From Sparassis latifolia (taxonomy: Eukaryota > Basidiomycota > Agaricomycetes > Polyporales > Sparassidaceae), in contig CM031561.1 of assembly GCA_018466975.1 (NCBI GenBank), forward strand, positions 2,046,001 through 2,110,000: DNA of 64,000 nt. The letters are read 5' to 3'. Both the position numbers and the translations under genes were made by a program. Positions 1-10,753 of the stretch are shown piece after piece; positions within the stretch are counted from its first letter, which is position 1, and each line of letters opens with the position of its first letter. The notes under the pieces are model-generated. The model was given only the letters and a program-made list of their open reading frames with translations. It made no database searches and was not told where the DNA came from.

Positions 1-341
1 GGTTTTCTGGAGTGGGAGGAAGTGTGCGCATTGCACATTTATTTTATGGTATACATTCTCTTTATTTCCCTTATATGTGGTACACTTTACTTTACCATAT
101 CCCCATCTATTCCCCTTCTCTTCCTTTCTTTCCCCCTGGGTTGTTTCTGGTAGGGGAGGGTGTAACGAGTCGGTTCTGACGACCGTTACTCGTTATGGAC
201 TGCTTACTACTTACATAAGCAAGTTGCTTTATATCCTTTACACTCACCATCTAGCTGTACCTACACTCAGTCTTAGCTACCTTTGGCTATATATTGAGTC
301 CACTGCAGCCCTGGTGAGCCTAAGGATCTAGGCTCCTTACA
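1..341 (+). mobile_element. 3' end of a Ty3-like LTR retrotransposon, cut by the window edge
   Basis: The first 341 bases read as the tail of an LTR retrotransposon lying on the plus strand. A purine-rich run (TAGGGGAGGG, 151-160) sits directly before a sequence that begins TGTAACGAG and ends CCTTACA. That is the usual order of polypurine tract then 3' LTR, with short TGTAA/TTACA inverted ends. No coding part is visible here; the body of the element would lie left of the window. Assignment to Ty3 rather than copia rests only on the look of the LTR ends and is weak. The element abuts the broken end of a copia element at about 460, so one probably interrupted the other. Confidence 0.6.
161..341 (+). 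repeat. 3' LTR, 181 bp
   Basis: Begins TGTAACGAG and ends CTCCTTACA, giving 5-bp inverted termini, and follows a polypurine tract. The matching 5' LTR is not in the window, so the boundaries are inferred from the termini alone. The bases just outside (CACAC on the right) cannot be tested as a target duplication. Confidence 0.55.
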
Positions 342-460
342 CACACTCCTACTTGATAAGGTATCTATTTGGCCAACAAACAAAAATTCGCCGCAGCCGA
401 TTCCAGTTTCATATGCAACACACTGTACCGGTGATCGGATAGCATACGTAAGCTAATCAC

Positions 461-3400
461 TCAAAAAATCAGGCGGTCCATGAGGTCGTGATCATTTGTG
501 AACAGTAATAAATCGTCCACCCATACAGTGACGATCTCTGTTTTTCCATTTCTTGTCCTGATGTACGCACATGGGTCCGCGAATAGTCGTCTGAATCCCG
601 CGTCGAGTAATTTGCGGTTCAGTATTATATTCCATTCATGTCCGGCTTGTTTGAGTCCATAGAGGGTCTTTCGCATGCGGCATACTCGGTGTGTTCCGTT
701 GCTAAATCCCTCCGGCTGGTGCATATAAATTTCCTCTTTTAGGATACCATTCAGGTACGCGCCCTTGACGTCCATCTGTTGGATATCCCAATCGAGAATT
801 GCGGCTAGCCCGAGAATTGCGCAGATTGTCTCGAGACGGACCACCGGGGAATATGTTTCCGTGTAGTCCATTCCCGGAATCTGTGAGTAGCCTTTAGCGA
901 CCAAACGTGCTTTGAATTTAATTACCTCTCCCTCTCTATTTGTTTTCTTTACTAGGACCCATTTGTTGCCTACCGGAGTTCTTCCTTGGGGTAAGTCTAC
1001 TAACTCCCAAGTGCCCATGTTGTCTAGTTGCTCGAGTTCTGCTTGAACAGCCATCTCCCACTTCGGCCATTCAGATGAGTTTTTCGCATCATTGAGCGAT
1101 TTAGGCTCATTGGCCTCCATGTTTTCTTCACTCATCGCTACGTATATGAGATCGGCAATTGATGCGCTATCATTATCCTCGGCGTCTGCATCCGCATTAT
1201 CTTCGGCGTCAGCATCGGGATCATTTAGCAACTGGTAATCTGGTCTGACAGTTACGTGCTTGCTACGCCTGGGCTTGTTCTCATTGGATGCATCTCTATC
1301 CTCGTCTTCTTCGCGTCTGCGCTTTAGCGGGTTATTGACGGAGGACTGTAGCGCGTCTCCCCCTGGATCTGAAGACTCCCCCTCGCGCTGCACGTCTGCA
1401 GTCCTCGATTGCGGGGCATCGGGTCCTTCTCCCTCACGCGGTTGTAATGTCGCATTATTTGGAGATGGATCCCGGTTAGTGAAGTGGTAATTTTGCGTCG
1501 TTTTTATTTGACGCGTTTTAGCATCGTAATATTTGATGGCATTCGGCCCGTCTACATAGCCAACAAATATGTATTTATTGGCTCTTGGTGCGAGCTTCGA
1601 GAGCGCGATGTCCTCTGTGAGAACCCAAACGACACTGCCGAATTCTCGTAAATGAGATATATTCGGCTTTGATTGGTTCCACTTCTCTTCAGGGGTGGCA
1701 TGGTCGAGCGCACTGGTGGGCGCTTGATTTTTGATGTAGGCTGCATGTGATACAGCCTCGGCCCATAGATAACATGGTAGATCCTTCACGTAGATCATTG
1801 ATCTCACGAGGGCAAGTAGCATTCGGTTGAGACACTCTGCAACTCCGTTTTGGGATGGAGAGTACGGCGCAGTAGTCTCTATTTCAATCCCATGGGCGGC
1901 ACACCAATTCGTTAATTCGGTGTTGATATATTCTCGCCCATTGTCTACGCGGAGTTTTCGCGGTTTGTTCCCGAAACGTCGATCAAGGTAGGTCATATAA
2001 TTCTTTACCTTGTCTGTAGTTTCAGTCTTCGTTTTGGTAAACATGACTGTGCTTCGTCGTGTGTAATCATCTGTGAAGGTTACAAAATATCTCTACCCGC
2101 CTATTGCAGCGGTCCGCGCTGGGCCCCAGACATCGGTATGTGTAAACTCACCGGGCTGATGGCTTCTCCCGCTTGCCGCTTTAGGGAATGGCTTCTTTGA
2201 TGCCTTTCCCTGAATGCATGCAGCGCATTCGATATTGGCCGGGCCGGGCAGAAATTGTAAGCCCTCGACTAGATGGTCGCGCTGCAAAGTTTGTAGCGCG
2301 GCTTTGCTGATGTGTCCGTATGATCGGTGCCACTCTTCCCAGGTGCGCGGGTCGTTCTCGGACACTATGTATGCACTCCCTTGTTGCGGCTTAACCGCTC
2401 GGGTGTGTAATAAATATAATCTACCTTTCATTTTGGTGACAGCAAGGGTTTTTCCGCGGTGATCAATTAAGATTGCACGCCAATCTCCCATGACTGTTCG
2501 GCCACCGGCTTCGTCAAGTCTTGGTATTGAAAGTAGATTGCATGGGGATCGCGGTGCATATAGCACATCACGTAATTGGAACTTAATTTTTCTATTACCT
2601 ACCTTACCTTCGAGCTGTACGGTTCCCCGCCCGTAGGCTTGGACAGTGCCAAGTCCGCTTATTGCGTGATGCTCGAGGGGTTTGTAGGTTAAGAATATAT
2701 CGCGATTTTTCGCGACATGCGACGTTGTCACTGAATCGGCATACCAGTCATAGAAGGAATCAAAATCATCATTCCCCGAGCTAGTGCCTAAGGATACCAT
2801 ATCGCTATCGCGATCTTCTTTATCATTCTCGCGTGCAACGTGCACTCTGTCCTTGCTTTTGCCGCCGGCATCGCGCGTCTGCTTGAATTTTCGGCACTTG
2901 TATGGAGGTTCTCCGGATGATGCACCTCGATATGGGGCATTGGACAGTCCCGCTCTGGAAGGTGCTTGTCCCTCCTTGCCACCGCCCTTGGCCCAACAAT
3001 CTTTCCCGATGTGCCCGAACTTTCCGCAATTGGAACAGATGGGCTTGCCTCGGTTTCGGCATTCATTAGCCGTGTGTCCCATCTTATGACAGATGGAACA
3101 TTTCTTGATCGAGTCTCGCTTCCGCTTCTGGCTTTGGGCGGTAAGCGCTTGCTCTGGCTCGACATGCTGATCACGGTCGAGACGGCGCCTATATTCGCCG
3201 ATGACTACAGCGATCAATTCCGGTGTCGTCATTGGCGGAGAGTTTGGCTGAGAACTCATCGCGCCAGTGTATGATGCTGTATACGAGTCCCAGCTGCTGG
3301 GCAGGGACTTGATGAGGATCCCATTAAAATCCGCATCCATTATTTGCTTTCCCATCGTCTGTAATTGCTCACGTATCTCCCGAAGCTTGGCGATGTGCTT

Positions 3401-3808
3401 CGGGATATTCACGCCTTCGTCAGCATGGTAATCATAGAAAACTCGACTCAACGCTATAATCCCATGTTGTCCTTTCAGCTCCTTTACCGTGCGAAGCAGA
3501 TCCCACATATGATGCGCCGTTGTCGCTCCTTCCGTATGGATCACCTGTGCATCGTCCAGGCACATGATGATCAAATTCCTCACCCTCTGATCCTTCTCGC
3601 CCCACTTCTGAATCTCGGCATCGCGCGCTTCTCTGGTATCCGGATTAGCGCTCGGCTCCGGTTTCTGTATCTCACTGGTGACGTAGCTGAGAAGCTTCTT
3701 CTCGTCCAGGAACGCGGTCATGCGCCTCTTCCACGGCATCCAGTTGTCCTCCTTCAGAGGATGGATCCGGTACATACTGTTCGGAATGTCCTTGTCGTCA
3801 TTCGACAT
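461..3808 (-). pseudogene. copia gag-pol polyprotein, in-frame stop and 3' truncation
   Basis: Translation from the ATG at 3808 gives the copia order. First comes a Gag region with two CCHC zinc knuckles (CSICHKMGHTANEC and CSNCGKFGHIGKDC). Then follow a protease-like patch, the integrase HHCC zinc domain (CAACIQGK) and the integrase core with DVWGP, VDNGREY and NGVAECLNR. Reverse transcriptase ends just after its WVDDLLLF active-site box. A single TAG at 2093-2095 interrupts integrase. The frame continues unchanged on both sides (RYFVTFTDDYTRR follows), so this is one nonsense mutation and not a frameshift. The protease motif reads ADSVTTSHV where related elements have Asp-Ser-Gly, which would be damaging. 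The remaining 1,116 codons lack the last part of RT and all of RNase H. A programmed readthrough is unlikely because the stop lies inside the integrase fold. Confidence 0.9.
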
Positions 3809-3920
3809 CCTGTCGCCCAGAACAGGGGTAGTTTTTCTTGTATGGGTGAGGATAGTTTTATTGGTTGTTAGCAGCAGTAGGATACAAGTCCGAGGTTTTA
3901 GACGGTCTCGGGGCTCATAA

Positions 3921-4051
3921 CCTGTTGAGAATAATGGATAAATTCCCAAGTGATATCGCGATGATGTCTCGGATGAAGGGAAGACCTGATTACTCAGCCG
4001 GGTTCCCGAAATAGATTTCTTTATATACATTCTATATAAAGTTCCCTTACA
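3921..4051 (-). repeat. 5' LTR of the copia element
   Basis: The inner end (TCAACA at 3921) is fixed by the adjoining primer-binding site. The outer end at 4051 (TGTAAGGG on the minus strand) is inferred from the TG...CA rule and could be wrong. A TATATAAAG box (about 4013-4025, minus strand) is the likely LTR promoter. At 131 bp this is short for an LTR, another reason to treat the outer edge as uncertain. Confidence 0.5.
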
Positions 4052-4622
4052 TAATCATTCCCCGCTGTGGCGGGCTCCATGGGTGCCCTCGGATCGCTTC
4101 CTCCGGGTATTCCCAATATACCTGTACACAAAACGTTGAACCCCTAGTACACCCAACTTCAAGCAGCCAATGTCCACGGCACCCCGGAAATCCAGACCCC
4201 ATATTGACTCTGGTGTCAAAATTGTCGCACTGTCTTTCTTCAGTCTCCTGCAATTTTCTTTTTCTGGTTCTTTTTTATTTTATTTTCCACCCAACTCTAC
4301 CGCTATCGAGCCAGTCATTGGAGTCTGCGGAGATAATTATTCCCATCGTCCAAGGAAAGCCGAGAGCCTGAGCCCAGAAGGAAGATCCGCGAGGCAAGAT
4401 CCCTTCAATAGCAATTGCTGTAAATGAAGTGTACGTACTAGTCTTCGCTCAAAATTTGTTGACTCTGGATGTGGCTGCTCATTTGGGACGGTCCAACCAC
4501 CACGTTAGAGACTCGATTATGCACAATGTATCGGCACTGACAGTATACATTCTAGTTTCACCCCTTTGTTTCAGTTCGCCAAAGGCGTTACGGCCTGACG
4601 ATAAATATGTCATTGATGGCAA
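4052..4622. other. Intergenic, no gene seen
   Basis: About 570 bases between the copia LTR and the end of the carrier gene. Frames on both strands are short and show no recognisable domain. It contains a T-rich stretch (4255-4290) but no clear repeat or promoter. Confidence 0.5.
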
Positions 4623-5842
4623 TTAGCAACTCATGGGAATACTTGGACAAACCTTCTTTGTGATTTCGTATATTCTCCTTTGTCCCATGAACAAAATCGC
4701 TGCCGTCAACACGCTCTGCACGAGCTTGCTGCCAATCCCCTTGTACAAGCCTTCGATACCTTCGTCCTTAATGATAGTCAGGATACCATCCAGTGACGAT
4801 TTGTACTTCAGAGCATGGGCTTGACCCGCTTGCAGTCTGCTCTTCATGACACTGCGCGGAAGAAGTCATGAAACAGGCCCAGTTCGCGGTAGTAAAACAC
4901 ATACATGTACGGATACGTGGACGACGTCGCCACTGCACAGTGTCAGAAAAGATTCATGCAAAGCCATCAACACTGACCTAGTTTCGAAAGGGCACCGAGG
5001 GTAAAGTAATCCCAATCGGTGAGCACAGCGATGGCCGCGGCAGCACCGCCAGCGGCCCTCAGCTTTGCCGTCCGGTGCTTCACCAGCAGGTTCTTCAGCT
5101 GCTCAAATATAGTGTATTGCAGCACGGGGTTGATCACAAGCACGAGCGCGGGACCGATGCCGCGCCAGAATGCGCCAATGCCGTCCTTGCGCAGGATATG
5201 CTGGACGGTCTCAACGAAGCTCAGGCGCTTGATGACCGGGCGCGGGGCGGAGGGGTCGTCGGGCGACTGCTCCATCGTGTGCACCGCCTGCGAGGTCTGT
5301 ATAACCCAGATGGGGTTGCTGATGATCGTCGTCGAGGAGCCGGCGATGAGGCCTGCGAGCATGGCCTCGAGAGTGGTCAGTGCCTTCGTTCCCCGGTGGC
5401 CCCTGGCGCTGACAATTGCACCCTTTGTTCGCTCGTAGAAGTAGTAGTAGATACTGCGCAGACGCATCAGCATGATAGGCTGAGTATGGTGCGCGGAACT
5501 CACCCGTTGCTCACGGCGATACCAAGTAAACTGGAGTTAAGCCCGCTGTACAGGCCTAATACGCCTTCGCGTTTTATAATGTCTACAACGGCTTCATACG
5601 TGGACTGGCTTGCGCGTCAAGATCTGCCATGGCTTACGCCACTCTATGGAAGTTCACCTTGTGGGTCGTCTTCGTCTCAACCGCCGTTCGGGTTGAGAGG
5701 AAGATGAGGGGGCTATCGCGTCAGACTTGTTCAATAAAACAATCCCACACACGAACCGAGTACATACTCACTATGTAACCGTCATGGCTACGACGCCACC
5801 TGCTGCACCAGCGACGGCATGAATGACAGAATCGCTGACCAT
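4623..5842 (-). CDS. ANT1: Peroxisomal adenine nucleotide carrier (mitochondrial carrier family, ANT1/PMP47 type)
   Basis: Six exons on the minus strand (5842-5772, 5712-5658, 5604-5504, 5453-4978, 4932-4905, 4851-4623) join in frame to exactly 320 codons including the stop. All introns are GT-AG. The protein shows the three-fold carrier repeat: the first half opens with HAVAGAAGGVVAMTVTYPL, the middle has the carrier signature SNPIWVIQT, and the last third reads YPYIVMKSRLQAGQA. Length (319 residues) and these motifs fit the PMP34/Ant1 branch, which exchanges ATP for AMP across the peroxisomal membrane to fuel fatty-acyl-CoA activation inside. That substrate role is known for the family, not shown here. 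Exon 5 is only 28 nt. The start ATG at 5842 gives MVSDSVIHAV, as expected for the family N-terminus. Confidence 0.88.
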
Positions 5843-6222
5843 ATTAGAGGTTCTTGTCTATTGCGACGTAAAGACGAAGTAGAAGATAGAAAAGGTGAAC
5901 AACAGCGCTGTTCGCTGGTTCTGCGGTTGTCTGACGACGAGAGGTCCCACAAAATCCGGAGCCCATGGTCCCGAACGTTGCAGGCTTTTAATGCAGCACA
6001 CGCTAAATCGCGTGAATATCACATGTTTCTATCGCACTGCTTACAGCTGTATATATAAGTTAAGGGTGAGTTCAACGCGGATTAAGTAGTATGCAGACAG
6101 GTTTTAATCGCGAAATACGACATGTCTTTCATTACTGGACTATGAACGTAAGGTACAATATATATGCAAAAACAGCGATGCGCAAAACATTTTGCACTAA
6201 CAACCAGCTGTCAAAAAGACGT
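5843..6222. other. Intergenic; upstream region of the carrier gene
   Basis: About 380 bases between the start of the carrier gene and the stop of the E2 gene, both on the minus strand, so it holds the E2 3' end and the carrier promoter. No TATA box or repeat stands out. A few short open frames have no recognisable domain. Confidence 0.4.
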
Positions 6223-9200
6223 TCACGAGGACTCTCCAGCCTGCAATTTCAGCAGCAGACTCTTCAGCTCGTTCACGTCTGACTGGAAGCCGCTAGAGCT
6301 GCCGCCCGCCGCAGCTTTCGGGGAATAACCGCCGTCGCCAATGGGTCTCCCATCGTCTTCCGCAAGCCATCTATCGAGCTGCTCAACGATAGAACGTGCC
6401 TTGAGTCGGAAATGCGTGTGGATGACATCCCCGAACGGTTCTGGCGAGTTCTTCAGGTTACCCAACATCTATGCGGGCATGAGTACAAGTGAATCACAGA
6501 GTGTGAAGTAACGACGCATACTGCAGTTCTAACGACCATCCGTCGGACATTGGCCGAATCTAGCCACCTCCTCAGTTATCACGTTCACCATCACCCGGGA
6601 AAAACACTTGCATGCTTTTGATTGAACGGTGCCAGCCATACTTGCCCACCCGGGTTCATTGAGATATGGCTCTTCACAGAGAATCATAGACTGTATTGAA
6701 ACGAGGACCTGGATGTCTTGTCAGAGATCTGCACATTATATATATAGAAGTAAACGCATCATGCTTACCTGCAATAACGTCGACTTGCCTGAAACCCAGC
6801 CGGGACCTGACCATGTACCTAGCAGCGACAGGCACACTTTACCATCCTGGACGAAGCATCAGATACGACTATATGCGCAACATGGCACATTGCTCACCGC
6901 GTACAAGTTGGGGTTGAAACGGTATTTTCCGCCATGAGTCTGTCAGGTGATCGGCATGGTGTCTGACCGTAGAATGAGAGCACGAGTTTAGACTCACAGT
7001 CATGTACTTAACCATCGGTGGAGACTGGTTATACGCGGCGCCTAGGAATACATCGAAAAGATAACTTTGTCCCCTTGAGAAATACACGGAAAGGCAGAAT
7101 AGTAGAGAACGCGTACCATCCGTTATGATAGCTAATTCGCGTGACCAAGTCAGTCAAGCTGTAAGTGAGGGGATGAAGAAGATTCGCACGGCGTTCCGTC
7201 TGCACCCGTCACAAGCACTTTGATGACATCTACACGAGTTTCGTCTACGCGCATGAATATGGAGGAGTTCCAGTCCACGGGCAAGTTAGTAGTAAGAACT
7301 GCGAGCTGCCGAACGGTTAGTCCATCGTCACATCTCAAATGGCAAGGAACACTGTACTTCTTTCGCAATAGCGAGGGAACGTTTTGGAATGTCGGAATTC
7401 GCCAGCATCCGAGCTTCATTGTTGTAGTAAAATTTATAGTGCGGTACGTCGTCATCGTCTTGTCCCGGAGCTTCTAACGGTGGTATTGTAAGGTCGCAGT
7501 ACTCGAACCGTACTCGGCTTGCCCACTCTTCGTATGCCTTAACCGTACTCTCCTCGGTCTCACCAGCCTCGACCCATGTATCGTCATCATCCGAGTTCGG
7601 GATTTTTGGCAGACTGGCGTGGAGCCTCTTGACGAATGCATCACCCTTGGTATCGACTAGCGAGCGATCTATCGCCTTGGCAGTGCCCAAGATACGCTGG
7701 CAGAACCTGAGCAGCTTCATGTTCTCCTCTGAGACAGCACGGCCGGGATCGGCCGCCTTGCCCTTCTCGTTGCCCGTTCTCCGCTTCTCCTCTTCCGTCA
7801 TCTCCACGTCCTGTGACAGTTTCAACCCCTCGAGTCCCTTTAGGGCAGCTTTTGCCTGGATGACGATGGCTTCGAGGAGCTCCCGGGGACCTGAACTGCC
7901 TTCGTAGACGATTGAACGTTCGCGTATCCGAGAACTTCCCCTTGGAGATCCTCTCCTCGTTTCCTTCTGCGTAGCAACCATGATTGGCATGGCCATCATG
8001 CTAGCTAATGCTTCATGACACGAGACTGTCTGAAGCATATTACATCAATCGCCAAGTCCGACTGGCAGTAATGAAATCATACCTCAAGCCATTCGAAGAG
8101 CTCGATGTACAGTACCGAACGGTCGGACATGTCTGTCAGTGAGTCATTGCGGAGAAGCCGACTGCTGACGAGGTTGAACCGCCGACGAAGGTGTGCAAGG
8201 GTTGTCGGATGGACGAGGTAATCACTCGTTCGGCCACCACCGTCTCGATAAAGAGAAGGAAGATAGATCCGGATATTTGACAGAAGCTGAGCAAGCTTCT
8301 CGTCCTTCGTGCGTTGCAGAGCTAGTGCCTCCAACTGTCCAGAAACCTGGTAGCGAATACACTGAGCAGTGAATGTAGCCGCCAGTAAGAAGATGCTTAC
8401 ATCCTCTCTGACATCTCCGGCGTAGCCTACACCCAGTTTCGCCTTCTTTCCCTGGACCATAGGAGGATAATCTTCATCATCGTCATCGTCGAACTCGTGT
8501 TGCAGGATTGGGGCGGGAGCTACCTGGACCTTGCGTCTCTTGCCGTTTGTTGCCTTGTTCGTTTCGTCGCTTGTCACGTCCTGATCCTGGTCATCATACG
8601 TCTTCTCTAGCATGGCAAGCCCGACACCAAGAATAACGCCCTGCAGATTGGAACAATGGAGTAACACATCGTCTTCCTTCGAAGTGGCCTTCTGATGATC
8701 TGGGGTTGTAGGTTCTCCGCACGCAAAACAAAAAGTCTTCGTACATTTGGTACAAGTACGGGGAACAATGTTCCGTAAATGAATGATATAGGTAGGGAAT
8801 TCCGCCTGAGTGCCGCATGAACTATTAGTTTTCAAGTGACAACTCGACAACTCACAAAAATAGTGAAGAAATCGCGCTTCTGCCTGGGAATAGATTGACC
8901 ACAGCCGTGCGGGCACCGACATTCGCCTTGGCTGAGTTCCTGATACAGGCTGAATAGGAAGCTTTGCTCTCCTCCTTCTGGGCAGCCTTTCATCCACTGT
9001 CCTTGATTCATGAGAGTTGCTTGCTCGTTGACATCTGGAACCATGGCCACTTCAGGTTCTTCCTCCACCTCGATTACTTCTTCACGCCTGTCCTTCGAGA
9101 AGAAGATGCCTGAAAGACTGTGAACGGACGAATCAGAAAGTCGAGGAGAATAAGCGAACCTGCGTAAGGATCCGCATTCGAATTGCTTCTGCCCGTAACC

Positions 9201-9946
9201 TTATCCTCGTAGTCTGAGTCGTAGTCCACGTAGTCTTCATCTGAACTCGTGCATTTAAGTCATGGACGACGTGCGAGCGTGTCGATCACTCACCCTCGTC
9301 GTCCTCATTCCCGTCATCTACCTCCTCGTCCTCACCTTCGGCATCGTCCGGTGTCTGACCCGCATTGTCAGTAAGAAATAACGTCTGCCGTGGAACTACG
9401 TACAATTGGTCTGTTGGCATTCTGCTTAGGACGAGCGGGTGCGCTCGACTCGGATGCACCTCCGTCGTCGATGATGTGATCAAAACTGCCATCAAAGATA
9501 CGCTCTGCTGCTTGCATGACATCCTTGTATCTTTCCAGCGCAGCTCGTGCTTGCGCCACTGTGGCACCCTGTAAGCATTGCGGCCAGCCACAATTAGCAA
9601 AGTCGGGCATAGTTGGAACGAATGCGTTCCACCGCACCATCTCGACGAGCTGCTGAACTTCGCGATCCATTGTTATGAAAGCAAGATGTTCAACAAATTC
9701 TGTGGTTGTCTCGCATGCAGGAAAGAGGTCAGATAGGCTCGTTCGTTGCATCACGAAGGGGACGAACGGTGTCACTTCTCTGTGCGCTGAAAAAGGGAAT
9801 CTTGAATACCGCGCTAGTTCTTTTTGGGCACTTCGCCGCCGCGGCGTTCCACGAGCTTGAGCTTCTCGGAAGCTGCTCCAATATCCTTTTAATTGTCGAA
9901 TACGAATACTTTTCTCGCGTTTACCGGACATACAAGCAGCCTGCAT
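6223..9946 (-). CDS. Large zinc-binding ubiquitin-conjugating (E2) protein, BIRC6/UBE2O-like UBC domain
   Basis: Multi-exon minus-strand gene. The N-terminal part (9946-9368) has no domain I recognise and is followed by an acidic stretch. Two cysteine-rich patches follow: CRCPHGCGQS near 8915, and CTKCTKTFCFACGEP near 8745, which resembles an in-between-RING zinc module. The C-terminal third is a UBC fold: LAVLTTNLPVDW, then GTPYHNGCYLFDVFLGAAY, then NPNLYADGKVCLSLLGTW with the catalytic Cys, then GWVSGKSTLLQ and CEEPYLNEPGW. It ends in an E2-family helix (MLGNLKNSPEPFGDVI) and stops at 6223. Large fungal and animal proteins of this type load and transfer ubiquitin themselves; here that is inference from the domain. 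Introns are frequent, including a 15-nt exon (7117-7131) and a GC-AG intron (about 6565-6618). Start choice is uncertain: ATGs at 9946 and 9931 are in frame. Confidence 0.8.
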
Positions 9947-10753
9947 CCTCTACTCAACTCATGTACTGGATTGCAATCGGATCGCCTGAAGTCGTTCGTG
10001 GTCGCCCTCGTGGCGGAAGCCGTCCTCAAGTCTGACGGGCCGTCTCGAGGTCCGCGAGCTTCGTGAACATCGTCCCTATCTCTTGTCTGGTCTATATCTC
10101 TTGTCTGCTTGTCTGGTCCAGACCCTCTGCATTATGACGGCTCATACTGGACCCGTGGTCGCATTCGTTGTTGATTCCAAGTGGAGCAGCTGTGATGCCG
10201 GCATGCTCCTGCTTGCCACCAATATCATCAGGTGCCGACTTATCAGACCGATTGGATCCAAAGTAGAAAACACTATTGTTGGACATGCAAAATATTTGTC
10301 AGCATTACTCGAAGTTAGCCGGCGATCGACGTCATGGATATCATATGTGCGTTGCAGCTTGACCGTTGAAGCTTTGAAGCCACTCCCCGTTTCTCTGTGC
10401 GTCGGAGCGACGTTATTTTCCAGCCCAGGGCCGCTGTTAGCTCAGCATTTGTAGGGTATAATTGGAAAGCTACGACGACGTGGTGACGTCGATCCTCCCC
10501 AACTGGATGTCCTGCCCTCTATTCTCGTCCTCGCGTTCTCTCGCTGAGGCGGTACATTAAATCAATTAATTAGGCAGCGCTAAACTCTATGCCCATTCGA
10601 GGAGTACTTACTCCCGCTTGCAGCAACATGCATTATCATCGTGTGGAGCAGAAGAGTAAAGCGTCACGAAGACGTTGCCGATCCCGACAAGTTGGCTAGT
10701 ACGCCCATATAACTCTGCGGTCCCACACGCTGCGAGTAGAGCCCCTTGCGTCG
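9947..10753. promoter_or_regulatory. Shared upstream region of divergent E2 and transcription-factor genes
   Basis: About 800 bases separate the start of the minus-strand E2 gene from the first ATG of the plus-strand zinc-cluster regulator, so both promoters must lie here. Frames within it are short and lack recognisable domains. I see no clear TATA box or repeated operator, but short inverted Zn2Cys6-type sites cannot be excluded by eye. Confidence 0.45.

Larger units (their letters stand above)
461..4051 (-). mobile_element. Truncated Ty1/copia retrotransposon
   Basis: A copia element on the minus strand with its 5' LTR, primer-binding region and most of gag-pol. It stops inside reverse transcriptase at about 461, so the end of RT, RNase H and the 3' LTR are missing. 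On the minus strand the LTR ends ...CTCAACA at 3921 and is followed at once by GGTTATGAGCCCCGAG, the expected place of a primer-binding site (it resembles the initiator-Met-derived sites of copia elements, with differences). Loss of the 3' half together with an in-frame stop makes this a dead copy. Confidence 0.85.

Noticed and set aside
2093..2095. Programmed stop-codon readthrough in the copia element
   Set aside because: The stop lies inside the integrase core, not between gag and pol, and the element is already truncated and has an altered protease motif.
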